A stretch of DNA of 64,000 bases from Bacillus pumilus (GTDB lineage: Bacteria > Bacillota > Bacilli > Bacillales > Bacillaceae): NCBI RefSeq assembly GCF_009937765.1, contig NZ_CP047089.1, positions 1,114,272 to 1,178,271 of the forward strand, given 5' to 3'. This document shows positions 56,501 through 64,000 of this stretch, piece by piece. A model generated the notes under the pieces. It had not been told where the DNA came from and ran no database searches. It saw nothing but the letters and a program-made list of their open reading frames with translations. Every line of letters starts with the position of its first letter. Within the stretch, counting starts at the first letter, position 1. Position numbers and translations under genes: made by a program.

Positions 56501-59500
56501 TTCATTATGAAGAAGTGGAATTGACGGATGCAAAAGCACTTGAAGCCCTGATCTCAAGACAAGAGGTGGCTCATGAAAAAAGGCTGCATGGCGTGATTCA
56601 TTTTGCTGGCATCATTCAAGAAGAGCTGCTTGCTGACATGACGTCTGTGTCCTTACATGCGATGTACGAAGCAAAGGTATATGGCACGATTGCCCTTCAT
56701 GAAGCGGCTTCTAAACGGCAGAATGTCTTATTTCTTTCTAGCTCATCAGCACGAACGTTAAAGGGCGGGATGACCGTAGGCGCTTATTGCGCTGCCAATG
56801 AGTTCGTTGAACAATTTGCTCATTATCAGAAGCTGACATCTACCGTGAAGCCGTACTGCTTTAGCTTTAGCATGTGGGATGAAACCGGCATGAGCGAGGG
56901 TTCGATGATCAAAGGCATCTTAAAAGAAAGAGGCTATCTTCCGATTCCGAAGCGAGCGGGCTTGCAGACGATGCTGGCATGTTTAATGACAGATGCACCT
57001 CTCATTTATATGGGATTAGATCGGTCGAAGCAGGATATTCAAGAGATGCTTCATGCGGAGGATCGAACAGAGAAAGCGGTGTATGTCTTTTTCAAAACCG
57101 ACAAAACAAAAGCCATTGAAGAACGGCTGTATCAATCCATTTATACGTCTTTGCAGTCTCATCTATCTGGTGAATATTCCGTCCATCTATTTCCTGAGGA
57201 ATACTGGAAAGAATCAGAGGATGGCATGCCTGATGAAGCATATTTCAAAGCACTCATTGAGGAAAGTGGACAGGATGCCGAGGACAGAGCGCCTCAAACG
57301 GAGACGGAGAAACGATTGGCAAGCATTTGGTCCGAGCTGCTTGATGTCTCGAATGTCAGCTGCGGTGATCATTTCTTTTTACTCGGGGGTCATTCGCTCA
57401 AGGCAACACAAATGCTGTCTGCGGTGAGACAAAGAATGGGATTTGATGTGCCGCTCGCTGTTCTTTTTGAGCATACGAGACTGGGGGAACTAGCGTCATG
57501 GATTGATTCGCATGCAAAAGTGGATAAAGCGGTACAAATGCGGAAAATAGCAAAGGGTCAGGAGATTCCGATGTCCTATGCCCAGCAAAGACAGTGGTTT
57601 CTCTATCAATTACAGCCTGATCTGCCGTTTTACAATAATACCATTTCCTTTCGGATGAATGGAATTTTAGATGTGAAGGTGCTTCAGCGCAGTCTTCAGC
57701 AAATGGTGCAAAGGCATGAGTCGCTTAGAACGTCCTTTACTATGAGCGGCGATGAACCAGTACAGGTCATCCATGAGCATATGACCCTTCCAGAGCTTGA
57801 AGTGGAGGATCTATCAGATCTGACATCTCAGGAAGAAAAAGAACAAAAAGCGGCTGAATGGGCGAAAAGAGAGGCAAGCACACCTTTCCGCTTAGAGCAT
57901 GATCCGCTCTTTCGCGCGAAACTGATTCGATTGTCGGAAAGAGATCATTTGCTGCTGATGTCCATTCACCACATTGTGTCAGATGGCTGGTCGGTTGGGA
58001 TTGCCGCAAGAGAGCTGTCTGAATGGTATACAGCGATGATCGACCGGCGAGAACCTGATCTTTTACCACTGCCGATTCAATATGCGGATTACGCTTTATG
58101 GCAGAAGGAATATTTGACTGGAGAGACGCTGGAGAAGCAGCTTTCCTATTGGAAAGAGCAATTTGCAGTCCCTGTCGAAGATTTGGTTTTGCCGTATGAC
58201 TACCCGCGGCCAGCCGTTCAATCCTACAAGGGAAAAACGAAAAAATACGACCTATCGAAGTCGCTATCAGATCAGCTTGCTGAGCTTTCTAAAAAAACCG
58301 ACAGTACCCTTTATATGACGCTACTGACCGCCTTTTCTACATTGCTGCACCGTTTGTCTTCACAGGATGAGTTTGTGATTGGATCAGTCATTGCTGGGAG
58401 AAATCGGACGGAGATGGAGCATCTCATCGGATTTTTCGTGAATACACTGGCTCTTCGGATTGATCATAGCGGGAACCCTGCTTTCACTGAATTATTAGAA
58501 CGGGTGAAAGACACAACTATGGGCGCCTATGCGCATCAGGATGTGCCGTTTGAAATGGTCGTAGATGAGCTGGATATTGTACGTGAGGCTGGCAAACAGC
58601 CGCTGTTTCAGGTCATGTTTGTTTTGCAAAATCTACCGCTTGAGGCTTCTCCGATGGGGGAAGCGACATCTGTTTTAGCCATTGAAGATAACGATACCGC
58701 CAAATTCGATCTATCTCTGTTTGTTTTTGAAGGAGCAGAGGGTCTTCAATTAAAACTGGAGTATGATGTGGACTTATTTTCTGACGATACGATGGACCGG
58801 TTCCTTCGGTATTACGAGCAGTTGCTTGAGTGTATTTGCGAACATCCATCACAGCCGATTAAACAAATGAATTACCTGCCAGAAAAAGAGAAGCATCAAC
58901 TGCTCTATGAATGGGGTGGTAAAACAGATCAGCCTGCAGGTTCGCTTCTCATCACGGAACGGTTTGAAGCGCAGGTGAGAAAGTCACCTGAAGCCATCGC
59001 TCTCGAATTCGGGGGAGTGCAGTGGACGTATCGCGTGTTACAAGAGAAAGTCGACCGGCTTGCGGCCTCCCTACAGCAGAGAGGTGTGACGCCGCATGAA
59101 CCAGTAGGGCTGCTCATCGACAGGTCGCCTGAAATGGTCCTTGGGGTGCTGGCGATTGTGAAAGCAGGAGGCGCCTACGTGCCGATTGATCCCGAATATC
59201 CAGATGCACGCATTGATTATATGCTGAGGGATACAGGGATTCAGCTGTTACTGACAAAAAATGAATGGCTGAAAAAGGTATCCATTAGTCAAACCGAAAT
59301 CATTTGTCTTGATGAAGGATATGAAGAATTTTTATCAGAAGCAGAGCTCATACCTGCTGCCCTAAAATCTGATGGACTCGCTTATATCAATTACACTTCA
59401 GGATCAACTGGACAGCCAAAAGGGGTTTTAATTCCGCATCAAGCAGTCATCCGGCTAGTGTGTGAAACAGATTATGTCACCCTTGACGAACATACACGCA

Positions 59501-62500
59501 TTTTACAAATGGCTAGCTTCTCCTTTGATGCCTTTACGTATGAAATATGGGGAGCTCTATTAAACGGGGGAAGGCTGATTCTCACCGATCGACATACGGT
59601 TTTATCAATGGATACACTGGCTGACACGCTGACATCATACAAGATCACAACAGGATTTCTAACAGTACCGCTGTTCAACCGATTGACAGAGGAGCATCCA
59701 GAAGCTTTATCTGGATTCGATGCATTATTGGTCGGTGGTGATGCGCTCTCAGCTGCTCATATTCGTAAGGCACTGCCGTATTTACCTGAAGGGCTTTTAA
59801 ACGGCTATGGACCAACTGAAAATACGACGTTCTCTTGTGTGCATCATATTTGTTCATTAGACGAAGGGCAGACGACCGTTCCTATCGGTCGGCCAATTGC
59901 TTATTCACAAGCCTATGTATTAGACGACCAGCTGCAGCCAGTTCCGCAAGGTGTCATTGGAGAGATTTATGTTGGCGGAACAGGGCTCGCACTAGGTTAT
60001 CTTGGAGATGAAGAAAAAACATCGCAATCATTTATCCCGCATCCTTTTCATAAAGGAGCGCGTTTATATAAAACAGGTGATATGGGCCGCTGGCTCCCAA
60101 ATGGCATCATCGACTGCCTCGGAAGAATCGATCATCAAGTGAAAATACGCGGACATCGCGTCGAATGCGGCGAAATTGAAGCCACTATGCTGAGTGTTGA
60201 AGATATCTTAGAATGTGCGGTCATTCCGCATCAGCACGAGAGTGGTCATAAGCGGCTCATCGGTTACTTTGTCCAAAAAGGTACCTGGACCCAGCAAGAC
60301 CTTCGCCGAAAATTAAAAGATAGATTGCCAGATTATATGGTACCGAGCCTATTCATAGAGCTCGAGGAACTGCCGCTCACGCCAAACGGTAAGGTAGATC
60401 AAAAGCGTCTCCCGCCGCCCGTGTGGAGACAGGAAGAAGCCGAAAAACCGACAGATCAAGCGCTCAGTAAGGAAGAACGAGTGCTGAAAAAAGTGTGGAC
60501 TCAGCTTCTTGGCACTCCTTCAATCGGTGTTCATGATAACTACTTTGAGCTTGGCGGAGATTCTATTATTGTCATACAAATGGTGGCACGCCTAGCACAG
60601 GAAGGCTATATCATACAGCCGAGAGATGTATTTGAAAAACAGACCATTTCACAGCTGGCACACGCTATGAAAAAAGCAGATGTGTCTGTGTCTTATGATC
60701 AATCACCTGTTACGGGAGATGCACGTCTGCTTCCAATCCAATCTTGGTTCTTTGAGCAATCGATGACAAATCAAGATTATTGGAATCTATCAGCGCATAT
60801 TAAATTCAAGCAATCTATACAACCCGAACAGTTAACGCAAGTTCTTTCAAAGCTTGTCGATCATCACGATATGCTAAGAGCCATTTATACAAAAGATGTA
60901 GATGGCACATGGATTCAAACCATTCGTGCGCCTGGCATTATTCCTTGTGTCACTTTCTTTGATTTGGCGGATGTTTCTCACGAGGAAGCACTAGAGCAAA
61001 TCCGCATGGAGACAAGCGCATGTCAAGGAACATTGTCATTAGAGCGGGGAGAAGTGATCAAAGCCATTCTTTTTCAGACAAGTGATTGCACGTCTGAACT
61101 CTTCATCGCAGCCCACCATCTTGTGATGGATGGAATATCGTGGCGCATCATACAGGAAGATATCTTAAACGGGTTGAAGCAGGTTGCGGCAGGGCAGGAG
61201 ATCATGCTTGCAAAGAAAACCGCTTCTTATCAGCAGTGGGCAGAGGCACTTGATCAATATGCACAAACCGATCAATTACTAGAGCAGGTTCCGTTTTGGG
61301 AAAAGATCATCGATCACGAGGAAGAAGGTTCTCCTTTTCAAACGCCTGCGCTTTTCAATATAGAAGAACATGCAGAGATCCTGACTGTTCAATTGACGAA
61401 GGACCAAACAGACATATTACTAAGGCATGCATCACAAGCGTACCGAACAGAAGTGAACGATTTACTCTTATCAGGACTTGTGCAAGCGATTGGAAAGCCA
61501 CTACTGATCACGCTAGAAGGGCACGGACGCGAGGATTTATTTGAACAGATGGATTTGTCACGGACAGTCGGCTGGTTTACAAGCTCTTATCCTATTTTCA
61601 TTCCTTTTATTCAAACCGATGTTGAGAGACAAATTAAAGATGTCAAAGAAACCTTAAGAGCTGTGCCGCAAAAGGGGATCGGCTATGGCTTACTCCAATA
61701 CATGACCGCATCACGTTTACTTAAAACGGTAGCGCCGCAGGTGAGCTTTAATTACCTTGGACAGCTAGATCAAATAGATGGTGAGGCAAATCTGTATATA
61801 GCTGATGAGCGAAATGGACATGTGCATGATCCAAAAGCAGAAAGACAGCAATTGATCGATGTGTATGGATACGTTATCGGTGGTCAGCTTCAGATGAATT
61901 TTATGATCAATCGTGAACTGCTTCAGGAGGAAGAGGTGCGTCAGTTACCTGAACGATTTAAAGAAAAAATGGAGGACATTCTGACGCATTGTGTAGAGGC
62001 AAAAGGCGGCTTTACGCCATCTGATTTTCCAATGGTCCAGCTGACGCAAAAGCAAATAGATGAGCTTCCAGACAATGTGGTAGATGTGTATCCACTATCT
62101 CCGATGCAGCAAGGGATGCTGTTTCATGCACTGTTAGATCAAGCATCACAGGCGTATTTTGGTCAGGTGCATATGACACTCGAAGGCTTAACGGACGGCA
62201 AAGCCTATGAAAAAGCATGGAATTTGCTTGTGGAACGTCATTCGATTTTACGGACAAGATTTGCTTGGGAGGGGCTAAAGGAGCCTGTCCAATTGATTCA
62301 ATCAGAAGGAAGCCTTCACCTCACTCAGCACGATGTGCGCCACCTGAGTGAAAGGGATCAGAAGAAAACCATTGAGCAGTATTTACAAACCGATCGTTCA
62401 AAGGATTTCGAATTAGAAAATGCGGCTGAACCGCTCATTCGTATCGCTTTATTCAACCGTGATGAGAAAACATGTACGTTTGTTTTTAGCTTTCATCATA

Positions 62501-63729
62501 TTTTAATTGATGGCTGGAGCCTGTTTGGCTTGATTGAGGAATCCCTTTCAATATATCGCTCGCTTGTGGATGAACGAGAGATCAATCTTCCTGCTGTGCG
62601 TCCATATAAAGATTTTATTGATTGGCTGCAAAAGCAAGATCAAGAGAAGGCACAAGAGTTCTGGAAACATTACATGTCAGGAGTAGGGGAAGCCACACCA
62701 CTACCAGGAGACGGAGAGCAAGCTTCGGATGAAGGAGCAGGTATTGATCAGATTAGTATCAAACTGACGCCTGAAATGCAGCAGAAGCTGGAGAAAATGA
62801 CAGGGACACAGAAGGTCACGATGAGCACGCTGATTCAGGCGGCATGGGGTCTGCTCTTGCACCTTCATTCAGGCTCAGAGGATGTCGTGTTCGGTGTCAC
62901 AGTATCTGGCCGGCCTGCGGACTTAAAAGAGGTTGAAAGCATGACAGGGCTCTTTATTAACACTTTGCCGCTTCGTTTGCCGATCACACCAGACAGAACC
63001 ATTGCCGAGCTTCTGACCCAAACGCAGGAAACAGTTTTTCACATGCGAGAGTTCGAGTATACCGTACTCCCAGATATTCAGCAGATGACCCAAATTCCGA
63101 ATGGAGAATCATTGTTTCATAGCATTGTCGTGTTTGAAAACTACCCGATAGAATCAGTGGAGCCTTATGGTGTACGGATCTTAGATATAGCCAGTCATGA
63201 AGAAACAAACTATGACTTGACCCTTGTGGCTGTCCCTGGAGATACGCTGGAGCTTCGGGTCACATACCGCTTCAATCAATATAAAGAAAAACAAATACAA
63301 TCGCTGATGCAGCAGCTGATCCACACACTTGAAGCCATGACAGAACAAGTGGAGACACCACTCTCTTCCTTCACGATCGTGACAAATGAAGAAAAAGGGC
63401 GGATGATCACCGATTGGGCGAAAAATGCACAAGTCAGCGTGCTGTATCCAGATCAAGAAGAGGTCTACTCAGCTGTGCATGATCCTTCGTGTGAGACAGA
63501 AATCTATGTCCTGAGCGAGGAGCATCAGCTCATGCCGGTAGGGTTCCCTGGAGATATTTTTATCGGTGCAGAGGATATCAAGGCACTATGCGGAGAGCTT
63601 GCCGATTGGATGGAGACGCATAAAATTCAACATCCATTCAAACATCAAACAGGCGAATACCTATATCCGACAGGGGATGTCGGCGTTTGGACTGAAAAAA
63701 ACAAGATTCAGATTTTGGATTGGGTGTAG
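53599..63729 (+). CDS. Hybrid synthetase: acyl-AMP ligase - ketoreductase - PCP - C - A - PCP - E - C - A fragment
   Basis: 3376 residues from ATG 53599 (AAGGGAAGGAA upstream; a GTG at 53554 would start inside the hairpin). Domains: acyl-AMP ligase about 90-650 (TSGSTGMPK 261-269); PKS-type ketoreductase about 670-1150 with GGLGGIG (914-920), Ser1050 and Tyr1063; PCP (Ser1266); C (HHIVSDG 1457-1463); A (YTSGSTGQPKG from 1932, code DAYFLGGTF, aliphatic, Val-like); PCP (Ser2322); epimerase (HHLVMDG 2506-2512, EGHGRE); C (HHILIDG 2966-2972); then only the A6-A7 part of an A domain (about 3300-3376). No ketosynthase and no thioesterase. The A-KR-PCP order suggests an alpha-keto acid is loaded and reduced to a hydroxy acid, as in cereulide, valinomycin or PksJ-type systems; a fatty-acid ligase is the alternative. 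Product unknown. Confidence 0.9.
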   Translation: MKPSIINQSNVHESMDTILQDVQKTILQTNEIERFAVFSREKTIRPRPYHLSHLFLDHHMEQEAAVEWKQTQMASPALADMPPAISYGGDIDVRAGAQTLQDALTEAAKTTNGLTYIINSENELTQSYSQLKEDAERVLTGLRALGLKPGDPVFFQFSSNHAMVIAFWACVLGGFVPTLVSAAPTYREMNASVKKLHHAWNLLEHPLILTDDSLIDEVQGLALLWHTDQLRVAAVEPMLTLERDLEAHPVMPDDSVFFILTSGSTGMPKCVEHSHRSVLANVKGTVAANGFTQDDVSLDWMPLDHIGGIVMFHLVNVYTGCEQIRARTDDFIAQPLRWLDWMDRYRATKTWAPNFAFAMINDYEKDISSGSWDLSAMTCMINGAEAVVPKTIHRFLHLLAPHGLKGDVIRPAFGMSEISSAVVFSFAIERGNENSGVLTFEETSLTEQLRPAEARETGTVSFTELGKPIPGITIRIVNHEHELLPEDHIGSVQIKGPTTMKGYYKNDEANQEVFQTEGWFHTGDLGFLHEGRLTLTGREKDMIIINGKNYHNYEIEAMAEEVPGVETTFVAACSVRMEASASDELILFFTPKLYEPAYIMRASQHMKTHIATKMGLYASKVIPVQKHAFPKTSSGKIERAQLKTRWQEGEFDEIIKELDIRLENEHTLPDWSYQKKWTPAPLHKTEKQTAGDTVIFADALGLADQLKSLSNNEQTYITVEPGQAFTQLTHTHFIIHPNRPSDYEQLFETLRSYGVSVKQIIHLWNYTKKEDILQAALAKEAQKMGSMSALYTTKAMAAYEEPVEITFVSAHAMNLPEDQTHHVEKATTAGLMTAVQHEWPFIKVRCLDFSLTEPADHSHASAIMTELTQDTSYQVAAYREGVRYIPLLTPLHLEREQKRKTPPFESSGLYVLTGGLGGIGRMLSEDLLTSYQAHLVLLGRKAREALTADQQDILTSLEKQAEKRGGTVHYEEVELTDAKALEALISRQEVAHEKRLHGVIHFAGIIQEELLADMTSVSLHAMYEAKVYGTIALHEAASKRQNVLFLSSSSARTLKGGMTVGAYCAANEFVEQFAHYQKLTSTVKPYCFSFSMWDETGMSEGSMIKGILKERGYLPIPKRAGLQTMLACLMTDAPLIYMGLDRSKQDIQEMLHAEDRTEKAVYVFFKTDKTKAIEERLYQSIYTSLQSHLSGEYSVHLFPEEYWKESEDGMPDEAYFKALIEESGQDAEDRAPQTETEKRLASIWSELLDVSNVSCGDHFFLLGGHSLKATQMLSAVRQRMGFDVPLAVLFEHTRLGELASWIDSHAKVDKAVQMRKIAKGQEIPMSYAQQRQWFLYQLQPDLPFYNNTISFRMNGILDVKVLQRSLQQMVQRHESLRTSFTMSGDEPVQVIHEHMTLPELEVEDLSDLTSQEEKEQKAAEWAKREASTPFRLEHDPLFRAKLIRLSERDHLLLMSIHHIVSDGWSVGIAARELSEWYTAMIDRREPDLLPLPIQYADYALWQKEYLTGETLEKQLSYWKEQFAVPVEDLVLPYDYPRPAVQSYKGKTKKYDLSKSLSDQLAELSKKTDSTLYMTLLTAFSTLLHRLSSQDEFVIGSVIAGRNRTEMEHLIGFFVNTLALRIDHSGNPAFTELLERVKDTTMGAYAHQDVPFEMVVDELDIVREAGKQPLFQVMFVLQNLPLEASPMGEATSVLAIEDNDTAKFDLSLFVFEGAEGLQLKLEYDVDLFSDDTMDRFLRYYEQLLECICEHPSQPIKQMNYLPEKEKHQLLYEWGGKTDQPAGSLLITERFEAQVRKSPEAIALEFGGVQWTYRVLQEKVDRLAASLQQRGVTPHEPVGLLIDRSPEMVLGVLAIVKAGGAYVPIDPEYPDARIDYMLRDTGIQLLLTKNEWLKKVSISQTEIICLDEGYEEFLSEAELIPAALKSDGLAYINYTSGSTGQPKGVLIPHQAVIRLVCETDYVTLDEHTRILQMASFSFDAFTYEIWGALLNGGRLILTDRHTVLSMDTLADTLTSYKITTGFLTVPLFNRLTEEHPEALSGFDALLVGGDALSAAHIRKALPYLPEGLLNGYGPTENTTFSCVHHICSLDEGQTTVPIGRPIAYSQAYVLDDQLQPVPQGVIGEIYVGGTGLALGYLGDEEKTSQSFIPHPFHKGARLYKTGDMGRWLPNGIIDCLGRIDHQVKIRGHRVECGEIEATMLSVEDILECAVIPHQHESGHKRLIGYFVQKGTWTQQDLRRKLKDRLPDYMVPSLFIELEELPLTPNGKVDQKRLPPPVWRQEEAEKPTDQALSKEERVLKKVWTQLLGTPSIGVHDNYFELGGDSIIVIQMVARLAQEGYIIQPRDVFEKQTISQLAHAMKKADVSVSYDQSPVTGDARLLPIQSWFFEQSMTNQDYWNLSAHIKFKQSIQPEQLTQVLSKLVDHHDMLRAIYTKDVDGTWIQTIRAPGIIPCVTFFDLADVSHEEALEQIRMETSACQGTLSLERGEVIKAILFQTSDCTSELFIAAHHLVMDGISWRIIQEDILNGLKQVAAGQEIMLAKKTASYQQWAEALDQYAQTDQLLEQVPFWEKIIDHEEEGSPFQTPALFNIEEHAEILTVQLTKDQTDILLRHASQAYRTEVNDLLLSGLVQAIGKPLLITLEGHGREDLFEQMDLSRTVGWFTSSYPIFIPFIQTDVERQIKDVKETLRAVPQKGIGYGLLQYMTASRLLKTVAPQVSFNYLGQLDQIDGEANLYIADERNGHVHDPKAERQQLIDVYGYVIGGQLQMNFMINRELLQEEEVRQLPERFKEKMEDILTHCVEAKGGFTPSDFPMVQLTQKQIDELPDNVVDVYPLSPMQQGMLFHALLDQASQAYFGQVHMTLEGLTDGKAYEKAWNLLVERHSILRTRFAWEGLKEPVQLIQSEGSLHLTQHDVRHLSERDQKKTIEQYLQTDRSKDFELENAAEPLIRIALFNRDEKTCTFVFSFHHILIDGWSLFGLIEESLSIYRSLVDEREINLPAVRPYKDFIDWLQKQDQEKAQEFWKHYMSGVGEATPLPGDGEQASDEGAGIDQISIKLTPEMQQKLEKMTGTQKVTMSTLIQAAWGLLLHLHSGSEDVVFGVTVSGRPADLKEVESMTGLFINTLPLRLPITPDRTIAELLTQTQETVFHMREFEYTVLPDIQQMTQIPNGESLFHSIVVFENYPIESVEPYGVRILDIASHEETNYDLTLVAVPGDTLELRVTYRFNQYKEKQIQSLMQQLIHTLEAMTEQVETPLSSFTIVTNEEKGRMITDWAKNAQVSVLYPDQEEVYSAVHDPSCETEIYVLSEEHQLMPVGFPGDIFIGAEDIKALCGELADWMETHKIQHPFKHQTGEYLYPTGDVGVWTEKNKIQILDWV

Positions 63730-63742
63730 GGGGAGAAGAACG

Positions 63743-64000
63743 ATGTTAATGAGTAGAAGAAAAGGACTTGCAGCAAATCATATCGTCAGAATCAACGGAA
63801 AACGAATTGATCTTAAAGCATTAGAACAGGTCATGATGCTTCATTTTCCGCTAAAGGAATGTGCATTCATCCCGAAGAAAAATGAAGAAGGCAGCCTCTC
63901 GCTTGTGCTATTTGCACAGGCGAAGGACCCTTCGCTGACAAGAGAGGATCTGATGACAGGCGTACTTCATCCTGATGAAGTGCCCGCCGCTCTCGTCTTA
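63743..64000 (+). CDS. Start of a synthetase gene beginning with an A-domain C-terminal subdomain (partial)
   Basis: 86 codons are visible, open to the window edge. GGGGGAG lies about seven bases before ATG 63743. After ten N-terminal residues (MLMSRRKGLA), VRINGKRIDLKALE corresponds to the A8 motif VKIRGxRIELGEIE, and the following KECAFIPKKNEEGSLSLVLFAQ and EVPAALVL match the subdomain up to the PxYMVP region. Thus it completes the adenylation domain broken off at the end of the preceding gene; the reading frame is different and each half has its own signals. A PCP presumably follows outside the window. Confidence 0.75.
   Translation, partial: MLMSRRKGLAANHIVRINGKRIDLKALEQVMMLHFPLKECAFIPKKNEEGSLSLVLFAQAKDPSLTREDLMTGVLHPDEVPAALVL

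Noticed and set aside
63660-63760. Simple frameshift explaining the split A domain
   Set aside because: The +1 frame upstream of 63728 gives no A7-like sequence, while the used frame matches A7 up to its last residues, and the second gene has its own ribosome site. Even if fused, A1-A5 would still be missing. An error cannot be wholly excluded.
1-64000. CRISPR arrays, tRNA or rRNA genes, insertion sequences, prophage
   Set aside because: No regularly spaced short repeats, no tRNA/rRNA-like sequence and no transposase or integrase frame were seen.

Overview
The window reads as low-to-medium GC Firmicute chromosome, most likely from the Bacillus pumilus / safensis / altitudinis group. Evidence: Shine-Dalgarno sites are strong (AAGGAGG type); gene order resembles B. 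subtilis in two blocks (ycgJ..put and yckA/yckB..nucA/tlpC..srfA); there is a CE7 acetylxylan esterase of the well-known B. pumilus type; and the large lipopeptide synthetase has adenylation codes that fit pumilacidin (position 4 a non-Val code, position 7 an Ile/Val code) better than surfactin. The species call is inference; no 16S rRNA is present.

Layout. 55-13038 is housekeeping and catabolism: an MFS transporter, a methyltransferase, a LysR regulator, a nitrilase-family amidase, a CE7 esterase, a structured intergenic repeat (5477-5707), a nucleotidyltransferase, proline catabolism (putB, putC and a PutR-type regulator, without putP), an ArsB-like permease, and (minus strand) an amino-acid ABC permease; its binding protein continues to 13923, with no ATPase gene beside them. 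14101-16612 holds a YckD-like secreted protein, an MBL-fold hydrolase, an Lrp regulator and a YokD-like AAC(3)-family acetyltransferase. 16614-19374 (minus strand) carries competence and chemotaxis genes nin, tlpC and nucA; nucA has a textbook ComK box and tlpC a sigma-D -10 element. 19742-27633 is a six-gene operon coupling a two-subunit hydantoinase/oxoprolinase to a complete ABC importer.

From 27.7 kb to the end is non-ribosomal peptide synthesis. A 560-bp leader has an array of ComA-like half sites, a promoter, a cyclic-di-GMP-I riboswitch (GAAA tetraloop plus canonical 11-nt receptor) and a candidate terminator. It drives three synthetases colinear with SrfAA, SrfAB and SrfAC (3+3+1 modules, terminal thioesterase). 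Directly behind, where the external thioesterase gene srfAD sits in B. subtilis, is a fourth giant gene of different architecture: acyl-AMP ligase - ketoreductase - PCP - C - A - PCP - E - C - A fragment. Its last A domain lacks most of the core and is cut at the A7/A8 hinge; the missing C-terminal subdomain begins in a new, separately translated gene (63743 onward) that leaves the window.

The most unusual content is this ketoreductase-containing assembly line with a split, core-less adenylation domain, placed without an evident terminator behind a quorum-sensing- and probably c-di-GMP-controlled lipopeptide operon. Next in interest are the hydantoinase-plus-transporter operon, the near-identical A-domain tracts in srfAA and srfAB, and the directly repeated terminator flanking a structured element at 5.5 kb.
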